Shown piece after piece: positions 15,536-23,887 of a stretch of 25,831 nucleotides of DNA; within the stretch, counting starts at the first letter, position 1, and each line of letters starts with the position of its first letter. The stretch is from a virus. The stretch is taken from positions 1-25,831 of IMG/VR virus record IMGVR_UViG_3300031772_000248. The stretch is one strand, 5' to 3'. The position numbers were made by a program, and so were the translations under genes. The notes below the pieces were generated by a model. The model ran no database searches, had not been told where the DNA came from, and worked only from the letters and a program-made list of their open reading frames with translations.

Positions 15536-16396
15536 ATGGCTAACTCAGAGATCAAGGATTTCTTTCAAAATATCTTCCATGATGATTCTACCTTTTTCGA
15601 TGAAGGTCCGATCATATACCGGCCCATTGCCAAAGGTGTCATCACAGGTAGCATCGATACGACTCGCGTAGACCCATACCGCCAAGGCGTTGAACTGACG
15701 AGATTCAAGCACTTTGACGCTGGCATGACCAAAATTCATGCTGGCGAGCCTGGCCACGTGCTGCGTAAGAATCGACTTGGAATGGATCGATCAATACGCC
15801 CGGAAGCCAATTTTCAGGATCTCGATTACTTCAATCCTGTCAAATTTTTGGAAGGTGAAGCCATTACGGGGCTCACCGGCGAACAAATCTTGACGTTTCC
15901 GATCATCATCGGAGACAACGACCAGATTGGAAATATTTCACTCGATGGCGTCATTGAATTCTTGGCGATTCGCTCGGTCGCAGGTTTTCACAGCATTGAC
16001 ACGCCTTTTGAGTCTCATTCAGTCTGGGGTGCTTTGATGGGAAGCACTGTCGATTCACACAGGGCCGCGGCTCTAGTAGAGACCGTCAATGAATTTGATC
16101 CACAACCCCAGTTCATCGGTTACCTTGACATGGTCGACATGATTAATGCGACGCCAACAAATGGCTTCTTTCAATTTTCAAGATCACACCTCAAGCCGTT
16201 CATTGATGCCCGTGATCCTCGAAATGTCGTGTACACTTCACGCGGCACCGACATGGACACTGCACTAGCACTGATGTCAGGATCGACAGACAATTACATT
16301 TCATTCAAACAGAAATCATCAACTTCAGGATGGGATTATGATACTGTCGCGGGGATAGGTACCGACTCGCTTGCCTTCGGAGGCATGACCCACTGA
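15536..16396 (+). CDS. virion structural protein, unknown family
   Basis: A 286-residue soluble protein with no membrane segment. The N-terminus (MANSEIKDFFQNIFHDDSTF) looks like an assembly helix. The middle has mixed strands and several turns with His, Asp and Glu (FKHFDAGMTKIHAGEPGHVL). It starts 3 bases after the preceding stop with GAGGAAG upstream, and its stop overlaps the next start by one base. Position between two giant baseplate/fibre proteins suggests a linker or cap subunit. I do not recognise the family. Confidence 0.6.
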   Translation: MANSEIKDFFQNIFHDDSTFFDEGPIIYRPIAKGVITGSIDTTRVDPYRQGVELTRFKHFDAGMTKIHAGEPGHVLRKNRLGMDRSIRPEANFQDLDYFNPVKFLEGEAITGLTGEQILTFPIIIGDNDQIGNISLDGVIEFLAIRSVAGFHSIDTPFESHSVWGALMGSTVDSHRAAALVETVNEFDPQPQFIGYLDMVDMINATPTNGFFQFSRSHLKPFIDARDPRNVVYTSRGTDMDTALALMSGSTDNYISFKQKSSTSGWDYDTVAGIGTDSLAFGGMTH

Positions 16397-19300
16397 TGCC
16401 ATCATCAAAACTTTCCCGCGCTGCTCCTCCACGACGATTCGAAAATTACGTCTTTACAAAAGTCGTCTCTTCAAACGTCGGCTTGTTTCCAATTGCGTCA
16501 ACTGCAATGACCCAGGCACCGGGCCCAGGTGGAGCCTCGGGCGCGCTCGGCGCTTCTAACACAAGCATCATTCCGATTGGTTTTGATTTTAACTTTGATG
16601 GCCGGCCTTACAAAAATTTCGTCGCCAATCCTAGCGGCTGGATGGCACTCGTCGATCCGGCTTTCGGCTCATTTAGCACGGGTCACGTGATGACTGTCGG
16701 CTACATCAATGATTCTATTCTGAACTCATTTAGTCTAAATCACGTCTTGTTGTGTCCATGGTTTGATGACCTTCGCAACATGTTCAATAATCTTGCCACC
16801 GTCGGTGCTACCTTTGGTGTACCTGTTTTGCAAGATCAAATACGAATCAACCACGGTCTTGATGTACCTCCAGTACAGTACAATCCTGTGGAATATGGCA
16901 TCAAATATGCCAATACTACTGATGCTTCTGGTCGTCGTTGCTTGATTGTCAGGTGGTTTTCTCTCAGTGGTAATGCCGCGGCACCTACAGCTTCTGTCTT
17001 GAAATTTGATGTTGTGTTGTATGAGAATGGAACGATTGAATATCGATACACGCCGAGGACTGGAATCAAGCTGAGTGATCCCATTTATGAAAGTGCCACA
17101 GTAGGCATTTTTCTCAATAACGATCCTTCAGTTAACTGGCGTTTCCGTGACATGTCGGTGGGCCTGGGTTACCGCGACGGTGAACGACAAAATTACAAGT
17201 ACGGTGGGTCAGAGTACACGGCAACGTATTCAGACAATTCAATTGCCGGAGCAGTCTACGATCCAGTACCTTTTACGGTCAATCTACAACCTAGCACACA
17301 CTGGCCAGGATTGAATTCAGAAGGTTGCGTTATGACGCTGCAACCCCCAGTTCAACGTCGTAAAATTTTGGCTCGCAGTGAACTGCGCTCGCGGGATTCT
17401 AAAATTTCAATGCCACTTCACGCTCGTACTGGAGACGTTGATAGGCTTGGAACACGTCTATCGACTTTTGACGATCGTCGCAGCATTAATTTTGTATCCG
17501 GAACAGTTGTCAACTATCCCACGACGATTCCTCGATTTTATGCTGGATCTGAGGACGGCATCGTCGACAGACAAGACTTGTTCGCAGGTGACTTTGAACT
17601 GACTGCCAGCATTGTCCAGAACCTCATCGATGATTTTGTAGGAAATGTTCCCACGACGTACGTGACACCGTTCAGTGAGCACAATCGTCCAGACCAAAAC
17701 AACGAGGTCAACGATTTTTTCAGCGTAGGTTCAAACATTGATCAATTTGGAGACGGACTGTCACAGCCTCTCCGCGACAAGACACAGATCAGGCTTGAAT
17801 TTCCGGTCAATTTTCCGACCCAGATGTTTGACGTAACGTCGAGCATTTATCACTACAACAAGACCTCACGTGGTTTCTTTGTGCCTCAACAGGCCAAAAA
17901 AGACTTGATGGATCCTCTTAGTTCAATCCAGACTATTTCTTTTTTTGAAGACGCTCGTGGTTTTGGCGCCCTGGGCAATGTCATTTCATCAGGATCAGCA
18001 CCAGGAACTCCTACAGGACCACAGTGGCAATCTGACCCAGGTATTGGTCAGAAACAGCCGTTTAAAACATCAGTGATGTCAACGTTGTTGACGCGGTACT
18101 TCTCAAAAAGCGTTCAAAATAATCCAGAATACATTGCAGCATCCGATGAACAGTTTGAATTGCCCATCAATCACCCATTTTTGATTGAAAAAGTCGTATT
18201 TGAGATTCCATTCACCATGGGTGATGGTTGGTTTCAAGACAGGACGACGACAGGTATACCTTTTGCGTACACAGGGGGCGCCGGCGTCGGCGCAGGCTTC
18301 GTTGGCGCAAGTAGTGGACTAGTCCTCGATACTGCGGGCCCAGCAATCACAGTTTCATTGTTTAATCAAGTCGCGGCCGGCCCAAATACGTACCGTGATC
18401 TGATTTTGACTGGAAGCATCATCCCGATAGGTGACAATTACGGCAATATCAAAGCATCTGTGACTACCACAACTGCACCAGGATCAATACTTTGGGTCTT
18501 TTCGCCTGAAGGATTTGTCAGCTATGGATCAACACCAGCCGCAGTAGTTGCTCCCGGTATTGGTACTAATTTCACTGGATCTGTGACTGTCCCGTGTGTC
18601 GCAGGAGTTTCAAACGGTGTTACAGTAGGATTGTTCGCATCGATGGCGTCGAACAACATAGAAAATAATCGACTTCAAGCCATTCAACTTTTGAATCAAA
18701 AATACATCCGCATTGAAGACATACCGATCTCCGTCGGTGGCATCATCATTCGTAATTTTGTCAAAGACATCGACACATTTGGCAGGTCGGCCAAATCATT
18801 TAATCCATCTGGACGTTCAGTTTTTGGCAAAGAATTTGTCACCACTCAGAAAGTTCAAAAAGACGGAACGTTCGCAAGTCCGTTGTTTGCGTCTTCGAGT
18901 TTTGATTCATTTCCCGCAAACCTCAAGGCAGCGCTAAATGACCCAGTATTTCGAGCGCTCGCAGTCAGCGCTATTCCTGTGTCAGCACAGTATCCGTCAC
19001 CGTACCTGGTGATGCCAGGCGACAAATTGACGCTAGCGATCTCTAAAATGAGACCGACTGTGTATTCAAATGGATCTGATCCTTTCACCAATGCCGTGCT
19101 TGATCATTTCACAGCGTCTTTGCGTCACAATGTGACACTGGCCACAGGCAGCATCAAGATGACGCTGTACGGTAGCATGTTGATCGAAGACCGTGAGTAC
19201 CACGATACACTGAACCAGCCACTGGCATCCGATGCAATCCATGAGTTGGTGGGATCAAATCCTCCACCAACGCTCGATCAATACGAGGTTGAATATCGAG

Positions 19301-20550
19301 ACGCATATTACGGGACATCATCTGATGATTACATCACTGGTAGTCTAGTGACAGTGTTCTCGGCTTTTGGTTCAAAAATTCTCATAGCTGGCAACCGCGG
19401 CCGCGTCTTCAGCAAGCTACAGGCTCGTTCACAAGATCCACCAGATTCAAATCCCGCCGGCGCCGAGGTCAAAAATAATCACTCGAAAGCATTCAGGTTG
19501 CAACCGTGGTTCGAACGTGTCGGTGAACAGCGTGTGACATCTCACGTGTCGTCACTGGAACGCTATTATGATTCCATGATGCCGGCGCTGAACGATTGTC
19601 TTAGGGCCTCATCAGGAATTGGCCTCTTTGTTGAGGATCTCTCAACATCGACCATTGATTCTACACGCGTCATCAGCAATGCGGCTGTGGGTTATGTCTG
19701 GTTCAATTATCAGTTGGCATATTGGAACACTCTTGTTCCAAGCGTTATACCAGCGTACAACGGTACCTGGACCTGGTCATATCCTTTCGAACCGACGTAT
19801 TCTGCAGTACCGCGATTGACGTCAGTTGAAAAATCTTTTGTGGCAGACAGCCTGTACGATCTGGCAGGCCCTACGCTATCAACGCTCCCACAGTCAGTTG
19901 CGCTCACCTACATCATGCCCAGATTTGTTGGGTTTGTAAAAGACGATCTGATAAACTTGTTTCCAGGCTCTGAGCCGACATTTGAAGTCCTAAGCGATGT
20001 TAACTTGAACAGTACGTCACCGTTGTTTCTGACATCAAGTGCCTCGACTGTCGACACCATCAAGTGTATGTACGGTTTCGGTGACGCAAACACGTGTATG
20101 ATATACGGAGGAGCCTTCACGACCAAAGAAAGGCTAGGTTGGAATCACAGCCCAGAATTCCGAAATGCTGACAACAATGTCTCCGACGAATTTCGGTATT
20201 CCGTCGGGCCCATCATCCGCGGTTGGCGCTATGGCGTCTCTAACGGACTGCCTGAGTTCAGCAAAGCATACTGGCGCCGTGGTAAATACGGACAATTGCG
20301 CGATATGCTAGAACAACGTCCATATACCAAGTTCTTTCAACCCGTTGATACGCCCGACGGATCGGCCGGCGTTCAGAACTCGCCGATCCATGTCACGTTC
20401 ATCGATAACAACGGCAAATTGACAGATCCTATTAACACATGGTCTCAAAACCTCAGCACCGAGGCCACATCGTCCCTTCCATATTTTGACGGCGTCGCAC
20501 GTAACAGACCTCTATTCACGTTTGTCAATAAAAGCATATTTGTCTTGTGA
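16396..20550 (+). CDS. giant virion protein with nidogen-like N-terminal domain
   Basis: A 1384-residue protein, the largest here. Residues ~20-240 follow a beta-sandwich pattern seen in bacterial surface proteins and nidogen-like domains: IIPIGFDFNFDGRPYKNFVA, NPSGWMALVD, LLCPWFDDL, CLIVRWFSLSG, then KFDVVLYENGTIEYRYTPR. The remainder is Ser/Thr/Asn-rich beta structure without a named motif. Recognisable landmarks are RSVFGKEFVTTQKVQKDG and, near the C-terminus, WRRGKYGQLRDMLEQRPYTK. No signal peptide or membrane helix is visible. GGAGG lies about 12 bases before the ATG, which overlaps the previous stop as TGATG. It is likely a long tail or baseplate appendage just before the fibre genes. 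Confidence 0.6.
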   Translation: MPSSKLSRAAPPRRFENYVFTKVVSSNVGLFPIASTAMTQAPGPGGASGALGASNTSIIPIGFDFNFDGRPYKNFVANPSGWMALVDPAFGSFSTGHVMTVGYINDSILNSFSLNHVLLCPWFDDLRNMFNNLATVGATFGVPVLQDQIRINHGLDVPPVQYNPVEYGIKYANTTDASGRRCLIVRWFSLSGNAAAPTASVLKFDVVLYENGTIEYRYTPRTGIKLSDPIYESATVGIFLNNDPSVNWRFRDMSVGLGYRDGERQNYKYGGSEYTATYSDNSIAGAVYDPVPFTVNLQPSTHWPGLNSEGCVMTLQPPVQRRKILARSELRSRDSKISMPLHARTGDVDRLGTRLSTFDDRRSINFVSGTVVNYPTTIPRFYAGSEDGIVDRQDLFAGDFELTASIVQNLIDDFVGNVPTTYVTPFSEHNRPDQNNEVNDFFSVGSNIDQFGDGLSQPLRDKTQIRLEFPVNFPTQMFDVTSSIYHYNKTSRGFFVPQQAKKDLMDPLSSIQTISFFEDARGFGALGNVISSGSAPGTPTGPQWQSDPGIGQKQPFKTSVMSTLLTRYFSKSVQNNPEYIAASDEQFELPINHPFLIEKVVFEIPFTMGDGWFQDRTTTGIPFAYTGGAGVGAGFVGASSGLVLDTAGPAITVSLFNQVAAGPNTYRDLILTGSIIPIGDNYGNIKASVTTTTAPGSILWVFSPEGFVSYGSTPAAVVAPGIGTNFTGSVTVPCVAGVSNGVTVGLFASMASNNIENNRLQAIQLLNQKYIRIEDIPISVGGIIIRNFVKDIDTFGRSAKSFNPSGRSVFGKEFVTTQKVQKDGTFASPLFASSSFDSFPANLKAALNDPVFRALAVSAIPVSAQYPSPYLVMPGDKLTLAISKMRPTVYSNGSDPFTNAVLDHFTASLRHNVTLATGSIKMTLYGSMLIEDREYHDTLNQPLASDAIHELVGSNPPPTLDQYEVEYRDAYYGTSSDDYITGSLVTVFSAFGSKILIAGNRGRVFSKLQARSQDPPDSNPAGAEVKNNHSKAFRLQPWFERVGEQRVTSHVSSLERYYDSMMPALNDCLRASSGIGLFVEDLSTSTIDSTRVISNAAVGYVWFNYQLAYWNTLVPSVIPAYNGTWTWSYPFEPTYSAVPRLTSVEKSFVADSLYDLAGPTLSTLPQSVALTYIMPRFVGFVKDDLINLFPGSEPTFEVLSDVNLNSTSPLFLTSSASTVDTIKCMYGFGDANTCMIYGGAFTTKERLGWNHSPEFRNADNNVSDEFRYSVGPIIRGWRYGVSNGLPEFSKAYWRRGKYGQLRDMLEQRPYTKFFQPVDTPDGSAGVQNSPIHVTFIDNNGKLTDPINTWSQNLSTEATSSLPYFDGVARNRPLFTFVNKSIFVL

Positions 20551-20556
20551 TCTAAC

Positions 20557-22005
20557 ATGCCGATAAAAAACGATACTTCACAATCGCTTTTTGTTGTCGT
20601 CAAAAACAATAATACAGGCGAGATCGAGCAAATCGCGGTTCCACACGACATCCAAGTGGGTATGTCAAACGATCCGTTTGATCTTTCGTTGTTTGGTAGA
20701 TTTTCCATCAACGTTGGAACGTACACCGGTAATTCAGCTTCTAACACTGTGCTTGCTATCAAAAGCAGCGACACTAGTGTAAACGTCTTTAAGGGAACTG
20801 CGGGCGCCTCCAGCAAAATCACCTTGACAGTACCGACTGATCCTAAAGAAGGTCAGTTGCACTTCATCAAAGATAATTCTGGGACTGCTGCGACGACGAA
20901 CATCGTCGTACAAACAATCGGTAAAGTGACAATCGATGGTGCAACATCTAAAACGATTAACACCAATTACGGTTTGTTGATCATCGGATGGTCAAGTGGA
21001 AGTTGGCACGTATTTTCATCAACCGTCGCAAACAGTGTTACAGGCAGCGGATTGTGGCACAGTGTTTCAGGATCACTAGTTTCAGCAGCATCAAATTTGT
21101 TGGCAAATGACGTTGACGGTCCACAAATCAACTCAAACGTAGTCACATTGGTTGCGGGTGTACCTAAATGGTCAGCGTCCTCGGGCGGTACGGTAACGTC
21201 GGTGGGCGCTACGGCACCGATCACGTCAACCGGCGGCGCGACACCGAACATCGGGATCACGGTGTCACCTGGTGCTGCCACCACGGTTGTCGGCACCACG
21301 CGTGCGATCAACACCACTGCCCCCATCACGGGCGGAGGTAATCTGTCGGCAGATCGCACGTTTGCTATCTCCGCGGCATCTGGTGTGGCGGCCGGCAGCA
21401 TGAGCTCGGCGGACTTTACGAAACTCGGGACGTTGTTCGTCCCCACGGGCACGGGTCTCGTGCATACGACGGCAGGAATACTCAATGCTGCGAGTTCGCA
21501 GCTCATATCCGGCGACGTAGCGGGTACGACGACCAATGGATTCGTGGTACAGCTAGTGGCTGGTGTTCCGACTTGGACGGCTAGCTCATCTGGAGCGATT
21601 GCTGATCAACGACTTTTTCCTCTTATCACTGGTTTGCAAACAACTGGCCAATCTAGCATAGAAACGCTTGGTGGCTGTTCTTTCAACCCAGCTGTGATTC
21701 AAGCTACTGGCGGCGGTGTAACTAGAACTATTCTGTTTGCAGCCCAGTTCTTTACAACCATCGGTACTGGAGAGGTTACACTCTTTGATGTAGATGACAA
21801 TGTCACGATTGCTACGTTGACAACAACGTCTACAACTATCACCGAAGTGGAATCAGCGACAATCACGATAGGTTCTGTTGCATCTGGCGTAATTCCGAAT
21901 GCGAAACGAAAGTACGAAGTTCGTGCTAGATTCTCTGCTGGATCTCCTAGCGTAACTGACCGTGTTGCTGTCGAGTGGGCAGCATTCGTTATCACCTATA
22001 CCTGA
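20557..22005 (+). CDS. tail fibre / receptor-binding protein with internal repeats
   Basis: A 482-residue fibre protein. The N-terminal ~155 residues are beta-rich and Ser/Thr-rich. The middle carries classic phage-fibre low-complexity repeats (VGATAPITSTGGATPNIGIT, INTTAPITGGGNLSADRTFA, GSMSSADFTKLG). Two related ~48-residue copies, at about 163-211 and 298-347, each run from a GLxH segment through DVxG to LVAGVPxWxASS. The C-terminal ~110 residues form another beta domain, probably the receptor-facing tip. The central segment (about 21180-21545) is far richer in GC than either end, suggesting a mosaic gene. It starts 6 bases after the preceding stop. Confidence 0.75.
   Translation: MPIKNDTSQSLFVVVKNNNTGEIEQIAVPHDIQVGMSNDPFDLSLFGRFSINVGTYTGNSASNTVLAIKSSDTSVNVFKGTAGASSKITLTVPTDPKEGQLHFIKDNSGTAATTNIVVQTIGKVTIDGATSKTINTNYGLLIIGWSSGSWHVFSSTVANSVTGSGLWHSVSGSLVSAASNLLANDVDGPQINSNVVTLVAGVPKWSASSGGTVTSVGATAPITSTGGATPNIGITVSPGAATTVVGTTRAINTTAPITGGGNLSADRTFAISAASGVAAGSMSSADFTKLGTLFVPTGTGLVHTTAGILNAASSQLISGDVAGTTTNGFVVQLVAGVPTWTASSSGAIADQRLFPLITGLQTTGQSSIETLGGCSFNPAVIQATGGGVTRTILFAAQFFTTIGTGEVTLFDVDDNVTIATLTTTSTTITEVESATITIGSVASGVIPNAKRKYEVRARFSAGSPSVTDRVAVEWAAFVITYT
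21043..21591 (+). repeat. two divergent in-gene fibre repeats
   Basis: Copy 1 (from 21043) and copy 2 (from 21448) encode related segments: GLWHSVSGSLVSAASNLLAN against GLVHTTAGILNAASSQLISG, then DVDG against DVAG, and LVAGVPKWSASS against LVAGVPTWTASS. Conservation is at protein level; the DNA has diverged and differs in GC. They frame the TAPITGGG-type spacer. Confidence 0.6.
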
Positions 22006-22015
22006 AATACCTGAA
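21998..22015 (+). repeat. 9-bp tandem duplication over a stop codon
   Basis: ATACCTGAA occurs twice without a gap, so the fibre gene's TGA at 22003 is repeated in frame at 22012. The second copy is in the leader of the next gene. Confidence 0.7.
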
Positions 22016-22027
22016 AAAGAGAGAAAC

Positions 22028-23269
22028 ATGTCACTATCCTATAGCGCGAATAACACGGCATTCACTGGTCCTCAGACCATGTTCGAGCTGAAGAAGCTCC
22101 TGGCTGGTACGGGATCTAGCACATCTCAGGGCACTGCTGGTGGGCAGGGCTGGCTCGTTGCTGGGTCATCCGATGGGACGAGTTTTTCGCACATGACGAG
22201 CATCGCGGCAGCTTCGAATAGCGTCGCGCTACCAACGGCGACAATCTCTGTCGCCTCTACTACGGGCTTTGCAGCCAGCGGCACGTTTCAGGTTATCATC
22301 GGTCAGACCGTTACGACGGTCACGTACACCGGAACCACCGCCACTACATTTACAGGCTGCACCGGGGGCACAGGTACGTTGCTGACGGGGCAAACGGTCA
22401 ACGACTCGTTGAACGACCGCTGGTCTGCTACACCGACAGCCAACGGGGCTTGGGCGGTACTCCAGATGCCCTTGGCCAACGGGGTCTACCGACACATACT
22501 GATTCAGAGAGGATCAACTAACACCTCGTGGCGCATCGGGTACTCCTATTCAGCGGGGTTCAATGGGGCGCTCAACAACGCTATCGGTGCAGGGCTGTTG
22601 GCTGCCCCCACGGCAACGGATGGTCAAGCACTAGCTGGAACATTTTTCGGTGCGTCTGCCAACGCTACACCCACGTATTCTACTTCGTTCTTCACCACGG
22701 ATGCTACATACAACGCATCGTGTGCTGCTGATAGCGCCAGCCCTTACGGCTTCTGGATGTGGACGGCGAGTGGTACAGCTACAACGACTGGACTTGTATT
22801 CGATCCACTTATTACTGGAACGTACCCATCTGCTGACACTGATCCATATTGCATCTACGCTGGAGCTTCGGCTGGCAACGGCTTCCAGGGCAGCGTAAAT
22901 ATGGGCGGTGGCACCGCCATTAGTACTAGCAACATCCAGGCTTGGCTAAAGAAAGGCCTTGCTGGTGAAGGCTTTGTTAGGATGGGTGCTGCTGCTCTGT
23001 TTTTGAACGGCGGTGCTATCCAGAACAAAGTCGCTACAGTACTTGGACCAAATGCAGCTGATGGCAACGATGTCTTGCTACCAATCTACTACGGAAGAAC
23101 ACCAACAGAAGCGAGTCCTACGGGTGGTAAAGGGATGTCAAGCTTGATGCAGTGGGTTGTAAACATTAGAGCACTCAAAGATACAGTGTCTGTAGCTTCA
23201 GCCGGTGCTAAAGATTACATTGTGATCAACGACATTGCATTCAAGTGGAATGGATCGGTACCTGCGTAA
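22028..23269 (+). CDS. tail fibre/tip structural protein with inserted Thr/Gly-rich beta domain
   Basis: A 413-residue protein starting MSLSYSANNTAFTGPQTMF. Residues ~68-130 are a recognisable phage beta-domain: ATISVASTTGFAASGTFQVI then TVTYTGTTATTFTGCTGGTG and TGQTV. It appears inserted between GSSDGTSFSHMTS and DRWSATPTANGAWAVLQMPL, which read as one continuous fold. The rest is Gly/Ala/Ser-rich strands (YRHILIQRGSTNTSWRIGYS) ending in a compact C-terminal domain. I chose ATG 22028 (GAGAG upstream) over the longer frame from 21962, which would overlap the upstream fibre gene in another frame. Its stop overlaps the next start by one base (TAATG). Confidence 0.7.
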   Translation: MSLSYSANNTAFTGPQTMFELKKLLAGTGSSTSQGTAGGQGWLVAGSSDGTSFSHMTSIAAASNSVALPTATISVASTTGFAASGTFQVIIGQTVTTVTYTGTTATTFTGCTGGTGTLLTGQTVNDSLNDRWSATPTANGAWAVLQMPLANGVYRHILIQRGSTNTSWRIGYSYSAGFNGALNNAIGAGLLAAPTATDGQALAGTFFGASANATPTYSTSFFTTDATYNASCAADSASPYGFWMWTASGTATTTGLVFDPLITGTYPSADTDPYCIYAGASAGNGFQGSVNMGGGTAISTSNIQAWLKKGLAGEGFVRMGAAALFLNGGAIQNKVATVLGPNAADGNDVLLPIYYGRTPTEASPTGGKGMSSLMQWVVNIRALKDTVSVASAGAKDYIVINDIAFKWNGSVPA

Positions 23270-23592
23270 TGGCCGATTTCAGCGGTGACATAGTTACGGG
23301 AACACCCACAGCCGCCTTTTCTTCGTTTTCGGGTGATGGTCTAACAGCGTATCCCACACTAGCTATTGTCTCTATTCGTGGCGATATTCCACCAGGATCT
23401 GGAGCCACAGGTGCTTTGGCTGCCACTTGCTACGCTATGCGTGGTAATGATCCAGGTCCTGTTACACAGCCAACTTACAGAGTCTGGATTGTTGTGGGCT
23501 TTCCAGACTTTTCAGGAGTACAGTACACTGGAGCCGGCGCAGGTACACTCACTGGCATTACCGTAGCTGCATCGTGGATTGCGGGAACGTAA
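23269..23592 (+). CDS. small fibre-cluster protein, unknown family
   Basis: A 107-residue Gly/Ala/Thr-rich beta-type protein (MADFSGDIVTGTPTAAFSSF, ending ITVAASWIAGT). The start at the TAATG junction continues the coupled fibre cluster; the longer frame from 23245 lies inside the preceding gene and is less likely. It could be a fibre-tip cap, an assembly accessory or a small structural protein. No motif supports a specific role. It is the last + strand gene before a convergent minus-strand gene 3 bases away. Confidence 0.6.
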   Translation: MADFSGDIVTGTPTAAFSSFSGDGLTAYPTLAIVSIRGDIPPGSGATGALAATCYAMRGNDPGPVTQPTYRVWIVVGFPDFSGVQYTGAGAGTLTGITVAASWIAGT

Positions 23593-23595
23593 TTT

Positions 23596-23754
23596 TTAAG
23601 GTTCAACGGGAATGACCTGCACCTGAGGTTGACGCCACATTAGTTCTTCAAAGAACTGTTTACGGAGCGCCTCGCGGCGCGCTTCTTCTTCCAGGTCTTT
23701 CTCCAGTTTGATCTGGATCACGTCATCCTCACCGAACAAATCGATCACGATCAT
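23596..23754 (-). CDS. 52-residue charged protein, unknown function
   Basis: A small gene: MIVIDLFGEDDVIQIKLEKD, then LEEEARREALRKQFFEEL, ending VIPVEP. After a short acidic strand-like start, residues 17-38 form a highly charged amphipathic helix. A strong Shine-Dalgarno (AGAGGT on the coding strand, 23760-23765) sits 5 bases before the ATG, which is much better than chance for so short an ORF. It lies downstream of the RNA ligase gene on the same strand and may share its transcript. Family not recognised. Confidence 0.65.
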   Translation of the reverse strand: MIVIDLFGEDDVIQIKLEKDLEEEARREALRKQFFEELMWRQPQVQVIPVEP

Positions 23755-23871
23755 GGCTGACCTCTATTCATAGATAGGCCGTCGATTTGCAGCCCACCTA
23801 GAACTAGTGTAACCATTCTTGTGACGGTTGGATAGGCCTCTTTGAGGCCCACCCGAGACCCACGAAATAAT
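23755..23871 (-). other. intergenic stretch between RNA ligase gene and small downstream gene
   Basis: This 117-base gap holds the Shine-Dalgarno of the 52-residue gene and one complete hairpin plus part of a second. Short open frames here (for example a GTG-started frame of about 33 codons ending in ATGA overlap with the small gene) have no ribosome site and are not called. Confidence 0.6.
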
Positions 23872-23887
23872 TCATGAATCTCGGGTG
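23835..23887 (-). other. back-to-back hairpins at the 3' end of the RNA ligase gene
   Basis: Hairpin A: GGCCTC (23835-23840), loop of three bases, GAGGCC (23844-23849). Hairpin B: CACCCGAGA (23850-23858), 20-base loop, TCTCGGGTG (23879-23887), a perfect 9-bp stem. Hairpin B starts on the base after A ends, so the two stems could stack coaxially. The ligase stop codon (23872-23874) lies in the loop of B. No T-run follows on either strand, so a classical intrinsic terminator is unlikely. An mRNA 3'-end stabiliser, processing site or attenuator is possible. Confidence 0.55.

Noticed and set aside
20967-21536. 189-residue minus-strand ORF
   Set aside because: Antisense to the GC-rich fibre segment; long only because GC-rich DNA has few stops.
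23602-23638. TCAAC/GTTGA inverted repeat as a terminator at the convergent junction
   Set aside because: Only a 5-bp stem with a long loop and no T-run; likely chance and inside the small gene.
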